A stretch of DNA of 5,914 bases from Bacteroidota bacterium. GTDB taxonomy: Bacteria > Bacteroidota > Bacteroidia > Flavobacteriales_F > PHOS-HE28. The stretch is from the NCBI GenBank assembly GCA_023430945.1, contig JAEYYE010000334.1:1-5914 (forward strand), read 5' to 3'. Within the stretch, counting starts at the first letter, position 1. Each line of letters opens with the position of its first letter. This document shows, piece after piece, positions 1 to 4,921 of the stretch. The notes below the pieces were generated by a model that was not told where the DNA came from, searched no databases, and was given only the letters and a program-made list of their open reading frames with translations. The translations under genes and the position numbers were made by a program.

Positions 1-2041
1 ACACCTCGCCGGTGCGGTCATCGATCGCGAGCGAGGTGATCACGTTGCTCGGGATCGGGCTGTTCTCCGCCGTGAAATGATGGATCTGCGTGCGTCCGTC
101 CGGCGATACCAGGAATACCCCGCTGGATTGTGTGCCCACCCATTTCCTATCCGCGCCATCAACCTCGATCGCACTGATCGCTTCGGTCTCGAAAAGGATC
201 TGCACATTGCCGTCCTGTTCGATCAGGATCTGTTGCGCATCGAACGGGCCGCCGGAGAATACCGAGGTTGGATCGTAGATCACGGCAACCCCTTCGTTGG
301 TGCCGATCCAGATCTCGCCATCGAGGTCCTCTGCGATGCTGTATACATCGGGCGTGGGCAGGCCACCGGCACCTTCCACGTTCTTCACCAGCATGAACTG
401 ATCATCGCTGGTATTGTCGATCGTGCCATTGTCGTTGAAGACCATCAGCGCGTTGCCGCGCGGGCGGATCACCCATTTGTATCCGTTGCTCGCTGCAAGT
501 ATGTCCGCCACCAGATAATTCCCGTTCAACAACGATCCGGGGTTGAACGAGTGCCATTGGCCGTTCTTCGTGAACACCGCGATCGAGTTGGTCGCGCCGG
601 AATTGGTCACCCACACGTTGCCATCATCGTCCACATCCACACCGGCGACATTTATCTGGTCCGGGCTGCCGCCGACAACCGGGGACATTCCGCTATTGTC
701 CACATTGTGGATCATGGCTGGTGTACGCCCGGAATATTCGATCAGCCCTTCCTCCCAGCTTCCTGCGAAAGCCCGGGATCCATTGTTCGGGTCCACCGCC
801 ACCGCCATGATGTCGTTCACCGCCCCACCGTAACTGTTCACGCCCTGCATCACGGAATTGTTGTACGGGTGATCGGTCTCCCATAGGCCATCGATGTAAT
901 GATGCACGCCGTTCTTGCTGTACGTGTTGGTCCAGTTGCCCGCCACGGCACCTGTGGCCACGTACAAAGCGCCTTCTTCGATCGCCATTCTGTAAGCCTC
1001 CGGCGATCGCGGACCATTGGGAACGATGATCCTGCCTGCGGTCCCTCCGCTGGAACTCACCAATCCGTTCTGGCCGTCGGCCACCCAGAACCTGCCATCG
1101 GATCCGAAAAGGCTTTGCTCGGTGGAGATCTGCGTGGGCACATAACCGTACAAGAAATTCACCTCGTTCAATGAAGCATCCAACAGCTGGATATCGGCGC
1201 CATGTGTGATGGTGAGGTACTGCCCATCGCGGGATGGACGCATTTCCCGGTTCTTCCGCCCGAAAAGACCTTCATGCCGCACCCACAGATCATCCGTTCC
1301 CAGAACGAGCACCGTATCGGGCGCATCGCCAACACTGGCGTAATTGGCGATGATCCGATCGTTGAAATACACCACTGCATTGAACGGCCCGGCGGTTACT
1401 CCGCCGCCCATATCAGTGCGGGGCCGCCAACTGCTGAACGAGGCAAGGTTGGGTGCGAAGCGCGAGGCTACGAACAGCCCGGAGTTGGTCGCAGCGTAGA
1501 TCGAATCGGCGGTCATGGTGAGCTGGTTCACCTGCACCTGGCTTCCGCCTGGCCCGATGAACCACGTTTCACGCACTTCGCGGCCGGCCAGATCGACCAC
1601 CACGATGCCGAAACCGCAGGAGAGGTAGGCCAGGGAGCCTTCGCAATGGATCGCATTGATCGATTTATCACCGAGAAGGCTGCTGCGCTTGATGTCGCTC
1701 ATGTTATGGCTGCTGCTGCCGGAGATCAGGTCCAGGTTGCCATTCGTGTAATGGACAAGCAGCATTTGCAGATCATCGTTCCAGGCGAGGCCGTTGATGC
1801 CCACATCGCTCAACGCGTTCACTTTTGTGAGCCGTTCGATCTCTTCCGTGTTCCGATCGAACTTGAACGCGCCTGTTGAAGAGGCGCAATAGATCGCGCT
1901 ACCCGCTTCGGTAACGGCAACGGCATTCACATAACTGAAATGATCGCGCCATTTGCCGATCGCCCCAAGTTCCTGTGCGGCGGAGGAAAGGGCAAGGAGT
2001 GCGAGCGAATGAAAGAACAGAACGTGTCGAATGGATCTCAT
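1..2041 (-). CDS. porZ: PorZ-like T9SS surface protein (3' end outside window)
   Basis: 680 residues are visible and the reading frame is still open at the window edge. Residues 1-22 are a signal peptide (MRSIRHVLFFHSLALLALSS, then AA before Gln23). The mature N-terminus carries the PorZ-type opening IGKWRDHFSYVNAVAV (28-43), then KVNALSDVGINGLAW (73-87) and a YTNGNLDLI strand (98-106), which I recognise from PorZ proteins. The rest reads as beta-propeller blades; clear examples are NVWVTN (475-480), IWIGTNEG (577-584) and KWVGTQ (633-638), like two-component-regulator propeller repeats. In Porphyromonas gingivalis PorZ is a roughly 780-residue surface protein of two propellers plus a C-terminal T9SS domain, and it helps deliver anionic LPS to cargo attached by the PorU sortase. 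About 100 residues, including that C-terminal domain, should lie beyond position 1. An in-frame ATG at 2077 would add 12 residues, but the start at 2041 gives the better signal peptide. No Shine-Dalgarno sequence is visible. Other propeller-containing surface proteins are the main alternative. Confidence 0.85.
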   Translation of the reverse strand, partial: MRSIRHVLFFHSLALLALSSAAQELGAIGKWRDHFSYVNAVAVTEAGSAIYCASSTGAFKFDRNTEEIERLTKVNALSDVGINGLAWNDDLQMLLVHYTNGNLDLISGSSSHNMSDIKRSSLLGDKSINAIHCEGSLAYLSCGFGIVVVDLAGREVRETWFIGPGGSQVQVNQLTMTADSIYAATNSGLFVASRFAPNLASFSSWRPRTDMGGGVTAGPFNAVVYFNDRIIANYASVGDAPDTVLVLGTDDLWVRHEGLFGRKNREMRPSRDGQYLTITHGADIQLLDASLNEVNFLYGYVPTQISTEQSLFGSDGRFWVADGQNGLVSSSGGTAGRIIVPNGPRSPEAYRMAIEEGALYVATGAVAGNWTNTYSKNGVHHYIDGLWETDHPYNNSVMQGVNSYGGAVNDIMAVAVDPNNGSRAFAGSWEEGLIEYSGRTPAMIHNVDNSGMSPVVGGSPDQINVAGVDVDDDGNVWVTNSGATNSIAVFTKNGQWHSFNPGSLLNGNYLVADILAASNGYKWVIRPRGNALMVFNDNGTIDNTSDDQFMLVKNVEGAGGLPTPDVYSIAEDLDGEIWIGTNEGVAVIYDPTSVFSGGPFDAQQILIEQDGNVQILFETEAISAIEVDGADRKWVGTQSSGVFLVSPDGRTQIHHFTAENSPIPSNVITSLAIDDRTGEV

Positions 2042-2120
2042 TGAACAGGATCGATATGCGGCAATGCACCAACGCATGGGAGTGCCGATCGGTATGTGGG
2101 CAAGATACTGTGGAAAGAAC

Positions 2121-2152
2121 AAAGCGCCGATCGGGATCCCGATCGGCGCTTT
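2121..2152 (-). terminator. Perfect palindromic hairpin downstream of tRNA-Cys
   Basis: The 32 bases form a perfect inverted repeat: AAAGCGCCGATCGGGA is followed directly by its reverse complement. As RNA it would give a stem of about 14 bp with a GATC loop. It begins 6 bases past the 3' end of the tRNA on the minus strand and is followed there by an interrupted T-rich stretch (TTTGTTCTTT), so it fits a rho-independent terminator for the tRNA and would separate it from porZ. The A-rich and T-rich arms are symmetric, so it could also act in the other direction, but no plus-strand gene reads into it. Confidence 0.75.
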
Positions 2153-2158
2153 CGTTTG

Positions 2159-2229
2159 AGGTCGCGTGCGGATTCGAACCGCAGTAGCAGCTTTTGCAGA
2201 GCTGAGCCTAACCACTCGGCCACGCGACC
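2159..2229 (-). tRNA. tRNA-Cys (anticodon GCA)
   Basis: The minus strand folds into a complete 71-nt cloverleaf. The acceptor stem is GGTCGCG with CGCGACC, the D arm GCC-GAGTGGTTA-GGC, the anticodon stem CAGCT with AGCTG, the variable loop 4 nt (CTAC), and the T arm TGCGG-TTCGAAT-CCGCA. The anticodon loop CTGCAAA gives anticodon GCA, and the discriminator base is U, the known identity base for cysteine tRNA. CCA is not encoded (the next bases are CAA), so it would be added after transcription. All stems are fully paired. It lies alone between folB and porZ on the same strand, with a candidate -7 box 11 bases upstream and a strong hairpin downstream, so it is probably its own transcription unit. 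Confidence 0.96.
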
Positions 2230-2240
2230 ATTAAGGCCTG

Positions 2241-2248
2241 CGAAGATA
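2241..2248 (-). promoter_or_regulatory. Candidate -7 promoter box for tRNA-Cys
   Basis: On the minus strand the bases read TATCTTCG, one mismatch from the Bacteroidota -7 consensus TAnnTTTG. They are followed by CAGGCC, and the tRNA begins 11 bases further on. A start site a few bases past the box would leave a leader of only a few nucleotides. The same extended string (TAnCTTyGCAG) occurs upstream of gltX and of the gene at 4435-4764. No TTG -33 box is visible at the expected spacing. Confidence 0.45.
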
Positions 2249-2264
2249 GGAGAAATGCGCTTTG

Positions 2265-2320
2265 GTGAAGTTGCGGGATGAAGGTTGGAAGTTGCAGGCT
2301 GGAGGTTGGATGTTGGGAAG
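2265..2320. repeat. Degenerate 7-bp tandem repeat array, about 8 units
   Basis: From 2265 to 2320 the sequence runs as consecutive 7-mers in constant phase. The six units from 2279 onward are the clearest, with consensus TGGARGT on the plus strand (for example TGGAAGT, TGGAGGT, TGGATGT). Every unit from 2272 on starts with TG, and most carry a purine-rich middle and end in T. No open reading frame uses this stretch. It lies upstream of the tRNA-Cys promoter box and downstream of folB. Comparable heptanucleotide arrays are known from intergenic DNA of cyanobacteria (STRR elements); whether they share an origin is unknown. Confidence 0.6.
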
Positions 2321-2331
2321 TCGATCGATCT

Positions 2332-2366
2332 CCATTCACCATTCACCGATCGCCATTCACTCATTT
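2332..2366. repeat. Second 7-bp repeat array (CCATTCA units)
   Basis: Three exact copies of CCATTCA stand at 2332, 2339 and 2353, with a CCGATCG unit of the same length between the second and third and a diverged unit (CTCATTT) at the end. The phase is constant over 35 bases. It is separated from the TGGARGT array by about 11 bases containing overlapping GATC sites and is not in phase with it. It lies between the end of folB and tRNA-Cys and has no coding potential of its own. Confidence 0.6.
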
Positions 2367-2409
2367 GGGTCGGGTTTGAAGGGCCCATCACCTGGGATCA
2401 GCCGTCAGT

Positions 2410-2760
2410 TCAATCCTCGATCACGTAGGCCACATGGTCCACGTCACCATGTACCGGCGGTCTTTCCTTCACCACCTTCACACGCCATTTGTAACCAGCC
2501 TTCCATTCACTCTTCAACGCATCCATGATCCGCCGTGCCACATGTTCGATCAACTTGCTTCGCACGGCCATCTGTTCCTTCACGATCGCAGTCACGCGGG
2601 AATAATCAACCGTTTCTGAGAGCTTATCGCTTTTCTCAGCATCTGAAAAATCACCTTGCACAGAAACATGCACGCGGTACTGCGCACCGATCCGGCCTTC
2701 TTCATCCAGGCAGCCGTGGTAGGCGAACACGCGGATATCGTTCACTTCGATCAAGCCCAT
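2410..2760 (-). CDS. folB: Dihydroneopterin aldolase
   Basis: A 116-residue protein, the usual FolB length. FolB cleaves 7,8-dihydroneopterin to 6-hydroxymethyl-7,8-dihydropterin and glycolaldehyde in cytosolic folate synthesis. The family landmarks are all visible: FAYHGCLDEEGRIG (12-25, with the acidic pair at 20-21), TVDYSRV (50-56, Tyr53), LIEHVARRI (70-78, with the pterin-anchoring Glu72) and VVKERPP (96-102, Lys98). Tyr53 and Lys98 fall at the same numbers as the catalytic residues of E. coli FolB, so the enzyme should be active. I chose the ATG at 2760; a TTG nine bases upstream (2769) would add MPP but is a rarer start and does not improve the match. The start lies inside the last codons of gltX (10-bp overlap), so the two genes are almost certainly co-transcribed and coupled. 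No Shine-Dalgarno sequence or convincing terminator is seen. Confidence 0.93.
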   Translation of the reverse strand: MGLIEVNDIRVFAYHGCLDEEGRIGAQYRVHVSVQGDFSDAEKSDKLSETVDYSRVTAIVKEQMAVRSKLIEHVARRIMDALKSEWKAGYKWRVKVVKERPPVHGDVDHVAYVIED

Positions 2761-4304
2761 TGGCGGCAAACGCTTAAACCGGATTCGATCCGGATCAATA
2801 CTTCATCCTTTCCCAGCAGCGAGCTCACATCGAACATGCCCGGGCCTTGCATTCTTCCGGCCACGAACAAACGGTACAGCGGCATCAGCTGGCCGATCTT
2901 CATGCCATGCTCCTGAAGCACTTCATTGAACACCGCTTCGATCTTCTCGGGCACGAATTCGTTCAGCGCCGCCAGTTTCTTCATGAAGCTCTCCATCGCC
3001 GGACCAGCTTCCGGTTTCCACCGTTTCTTCAGCTCGTCCATTGCATTGGTGATGTCCATGCTGATCTGCGGATCGCCGATCGGTGAACCTTTGGTGAAGA
3101 GATAGATACCTTCAAGCATTTCCGCCGGGAACGTTGCACGCTCTTTCAAAAGATGCGCGGCCAGGCTGGCTTTTTCCAGCGTGGTATCTATCCCTTTTTC
3201 CGCCAGCATCGTGCGTAATTGCGCACCCAGATCGGCATCGGGTTTCATGCGCAGGTATTGCTGATTGAACCACTTGGTCTTTTCCGGATCGAACTTGGCG
3301 CCACCTTTATGGACGCGTTCCAGATCGAAGAGCTGCGTGAGTTCCTGCAGGCTCATGATCTCCTGATCGGTGCCGGGATTCCAGCCCAACAAGGCGAGCA
3401 TATTCACGAAGGCTTCCGGGTAATAACCACGCTCGCGGTAGCCGGAACTCTGCTCCCCGCTGTTCGGATCTTTCCAGTTCAATGGAAATACGGGAAAGCC
3501 CAATCGATCGCCATCGCGCTTGCTGAGCTTTCCGTTGCCATCGGGTTTCAGGATCAATGGAAGATGAGCGAACACGGGCCGCTCCCAGCCGAAAGCTTCA
3601 TAAAGCAACACATGCAGCGGAGCGCTCGGAAGCCACTCTTCACCACGGATCACGTGCGTGATGCGCATCAGGTGATCATCCACGATGTTCGCCAGGTGGT
3701 ACGTGGGCATGCCATCGCTCTTGAAGAGCACCTTGTCATCGATGTTGGCGCTGTGCACCACCACCCACCCACGGATCGCATCCTCGAAACGCACTTCCTG
3801 GTGCCGCGGCACTTTCAGGCGGATCACATAATCCTCCGCGCGATCGAGTTTCTCCTTCACCTGATCGGCGCTCAAGGTGAGGCTGTTCTTCATGTGCTCG
3901 CGCGTGACCGCGTTGTAGGCGGGCGCGGCCACGCCAGCGGCCTTCAACCGCTCGCGCATCGCCTCCAATTCGTCGGGCGTATCGAAGGCATAGTAAGCCT
4001 TGTCCTCTGCGATCAACCGCTCCGCATACTGGCGGTAGATCTCCTTGCGCTCGCTCTGGCGGTATGGCCCGTCGGGGCCGCCGGTCCACGGACTTTCGTC
4101 CGGTGTTAGCCCGCACCAATCAAGTGCTTCGCGGATGTAATCCTCGGCACCCGGAACGAAGCGGTTCTGGTCCGTATCCTCGATCCGCAACAGGAACTGG
4201 CCCCCGTGTTTGCGGGCAAAGAGGTAGTTGTACAATGCAGTACGCACACCGCCCATGTGCAGTGGACCTGTGGGGCTGGGTGCAAAACGAACGCGAACCG
4301 ACAT
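2751..4304 (-). CDS. gltX: Glutamate--tRNA ligase (GluRS)
   Basis: A complete 517-residue class I aminoacyl-tRNA synthetase that charges tRNA-Glu in the cytosol using ATP. The N-terminal Rossmann fold shows the GluRS form of the HIGH motif, FAPSPTGPLHMGGVRTAL (7-24), followed by LLRIEDTDQ (38-46). Further on are HVIRGEEWLPSAPLH (217-231) and the KMSKS-type signature GKLSKRDG (258-265). The segment around 270-292 (FPVFPLNWKDP...SSGYRERGYYPE) is a short insert I associate with Bacteroidota GluRS. The helical anticodon-binding region follows, ending with LFVAGRMQGPGMFDVSSLLG (479-498). The HMGG signature and PSPTG context separate it from GlnRS (PEPNGYLHIGH). The start at 4304 gives the expected N-terminus without extension. 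The C-terminus (SGLSVCRQWA) overlaps the start of folB. The leader is unusual: about 50 bases of GATC-rich octamer repeats lie between a candidate -7 box and the ATG. Confidence 0.97.
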   Translation of the reverse strand: MSVRVRFAPSPTGPLHMGGVRTALYNYLFARKHGGQFLLRIEDTDQNRFVPGAEDYIREALDWCGLTPDESPWTGGPDGPYRQSERKEIYRQYAERLIAEDKAYYAFDTPDELEAMRERLKAAGVAAPAYNAVTREHMKNSLTLSADQVKEKLDRAEDYVIRLKVPRHQEVRFEDAIRGWVVVHSANIDDKVLFKSDGMPTYHLANIVDDHLMRITHVIRGEEWLPSAPLHVLLYEAFGWERPVFAHLPLILKPDGNGKLSKRDGDRLGFPVFPLNWKDPNSGEQSSGYRERGYYPEAFVNMLALLGWNPGTDQEIMSLQELTQLFDLERVHKGGAKFDPEKTKWFNQQYLRMKPDADLGAQLRTMLAEKGIDTTLEKASLAAHLLKERATFPAEMLEGIYLFTKGSPIGDPQISMDITNAMDELKKRWKPEAGPAMESFMKKLAALNEFVPEKIEAVFNEVLQEHGMKIGQLMPLYRLFVAGRMQGPGMFDVSSLLGKDEVLIRIESGLSVCRQWA

Positions 4305-4307
4305 TTC

Positions 4308-4355
4308 GATCAGATGATCAGATAATTGGATGATCAGACGATCGGGCAGATCGCT
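4308..4355. repeat. GATC-containing 8-bp repeats in gltX leader
   Basis: Read on the plus strand, six consecutive octamers fill this stretch. Two are exact copies of GATCAGAT (4308 and 4316), followed by a diverged unit (AATTGGAT), then GATCAGAC (4332), GATCGGGC (4340) and a last diverged unit. GATC therefore occurs at 4308, 4316, 4332, 4340 and 4349. The array ends 3 bases before the gltX ATG and occupies nearly the whole predicted 5' leader. Each GATC is its own reverse complement, so neighbouring units could pair with each other in DNA or RNA. Confidence 0.6.
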
Positions 4356-4362
4356 GGGGCTG

Positions 4363-4370
4363 CGAAGTTA
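4363..4370 (-). promoter_or_regulatory. Candidate -7 promoter box for gltX
   Basis: The minus strand reads TAACTTCG, followed by CAGCCCC. It is one mismatch from the Bacteroidota TAnnTTTG box and shares the extended TAnCTTyGCAG pattern with two other sites in the window. It lies 58 bases upstream of the gltX ATG, giving a predicted leader of roughly 50 nt made up of the octamer repeats. No TTG -33 element is seen 17-23 bases further upstream, which lowers confidence. Confidence 0.4.
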
Positions 4371-4393
4371 ATGGGACCGGATGCGCCGAGCGA

Positions 4394-4421
4394 CCTATTG
4401 GTCAGAGACGTTCACAATAGG
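4394..4421. repeat. 7-bp inverted repeat between the GNAT-like gene and gltX
   Basis: CCTATTG (4394-4400) and CAATAGG (4415-4421) are perfect inverted copies around a 14-nt centre. The element begins 14 bases past the stop codon of the upstream gene on the minus strand and ends about 24 bases before the candidate gltX -7 box. It could be a weak terminator for the upstream gene or an operator near gltX. There is no T-run after either arm, so a standard rho-independent terminator is unlikely. Confidence 0.35.
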
Positions 4422-4434
4422 AAACCGGAATAGA

Positions 4435-4764
4435 TCACACCTGCACTCCCTTCAGCAAAAGCCGCTGCCAGCCTTTGTTCTCGCGCAGGTAGGCCTTCAC
4501 TACCTGGTTGGTGGGAATGATCTTCAGGTTGTTCGCTTCCACCCAGTTGAAGACCTTTTCGATCATGCGCACGTGCATGTTCTCGATGCAACAGGTGCGC
4601 GGCACATCGAGGTTCGTGAGGAAGATACGATCACCGCTGCGATCGTATTCCATGCGGACGCGGTGCTCGCCGACACGAAGGACCAACTGGCGAGCCTCCT
4701 CCTCATCCGTAAGTTGCAGAACGTCGATATCGTAGGTCTTGGGTGAGGTAGTCTTCTTGGCCAT
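4435..4764 (-). CDS. Small GNAT-like protein lacking the acetyl-CoA loop
   Basis: A 109-residue cytosolic-looking protein with no signal peptide or membrane segment. Residues 33-103 follow the outline of the short GNAT-like YjdJ/COG2388 family: a beta pair (HRVRMEYDRSGDRIFLTNLDV, 34-54), a helix (MIEKVFNWVEANN, 67-79), the strand LKIIPTN (80-86) and the closing helix VVKAYLRENKGWQRLL (88-103). In that family the turn before the helix normally holds a glycine-rich acetyl-CoA loop (GxGxG type) and the strand is followed by a cysteine (PLCPF). Here those positions read TCCIENMHV (57-65) and PTNQV, with no glycine, so acetyltransferase activity is doubtful. The first 30 residues (lysine-rich start, then acidic) match nothing I recognise. 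The family assignment rests on pattern recall by eye. The start at 4764 is set by a consensus promoter box immediately upstream. The gene lies 130 bp upstream of gltX on the same strand and diverges from the PKD gene. Confidence 0.6.
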   Translation of the reverse strand: MAKKTTSPKTYDIDVLQLTDEEEARQLVLRVGEHRVRMEYDRSGDRIFLTNLDVPRTCCIENMHVRMIEKVFNWVEANNLKIIPTNQVVKAYLRENKGWQRLLLKGVQV

Positions 4765-4771
4765 GCGGCTG

Positions 4772-4779
4772 CAAAGGTA
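4772..4779 (-). promoter_or_regulatory. Consensus -7 box; mRNA possibly leaderless
   Basis: The minus strand reads TACCTTTG, an exact match to the Bacteroidota -7 consensus TAnnTTTG, followed by CAGCCGC and then directly by the ATG at 4764. Only 7 bases separate box and start codon. Transcription usually begins about 5-7 bases past this box, so the message would have a leader of zero to two nucleotides. No TTG -33 element is visible 17-23 bases upstream. Confidence 0.6.
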
Positions 4780-4797
4780 CCGATTATTAACGTTTCC

Positions 4798-4825
4798 TTG
4801 TATCCGGCGGTGGGCGCTATATTCA
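4798..4825 (+). promoter_or_regulatory. Candidate promoter for the PKD protein gene
   Basis: On the plus strand TTG (4798-4800) is followed after 17 bases by TATATTCA (4818-4825), which differs from TAnnTTTG at two positions. The spacing fits the TTG-N17-23-TAnnTTTG layout described for Flavobacterium. It would give a leader of about 90 nt, containing a 12-bp palindrome at 4861-4872. The match is weak, and this is only the best candidate in the gap. Confidence 0.3.
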
Positions 4826-4860
4826 ACGCTTCAACCACGATCCGTGTATCCGTTCAGTAT

Positions 4861-4872
4861 CGATCTAGATCG
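4861..4872. repeat. 12-bp perfect palindrome in the divergent intergenic region
   Basis: CGATCTAGATCG is its own reverse complement and lies about 50 bases before the start of the PKD protein gene. Two GATC tetramers flank a central TA. It could be an operator or just another product of the general GATC enrichment; nothing else in the sequence decides between these. The rest of 4765-4921 holds the two candidate promoters and no other feature I can support. Confidence 0.3.
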
Positions 4873-4921
4873 CTGCCGTTCAACCTTTTCAGCCCTCTTG
4901 GGAACGCCGGGAAAAAGTTCC

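Noticed and set aside
77..886. A 269-codon open frame on the plus strand
   Set aside because: It lies wholly antisense to porZ, and its translation is rich in His, Arg and Val with no recognisable motif. Long antisense frames are expected opposite GC-rich genes.
2101..2107. TATCTTG upstream of porZ as a -7 box, with TTG at 2120-2122
   Set aside because: The box is shifted by one base from TAnnTTTG, and the 12-base spacing to TTG is too short for the usual 17-23. I did not list it as a promoter.
2265..2366. Possible CRISPR array
   Set aside because: Units are 7 bp, contiguous and degenerate. There are no 20-40 bp repeats separated by unique spacers, and no cas gene is nearby.
2370..2409. GGGCCC and CCCA...TGGG segments after folB as a terminator
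   Set aside because: The stems are only 4-6 bp and there is no following T-run on the minus strand.
3219..4109. A 296-codon open frame on the plus strand
   Set aside because: It is fully antisense to the well-supported gltX gene, and its composition is typical of a shadow frame.
4901..4921. GGAAC...GTTCC inverted repeat just before the PKD protein start
   Set aside because: A 5-bp stem with an 11-base loop is expected by chance and is not enough to claim a regulatory hairpin.
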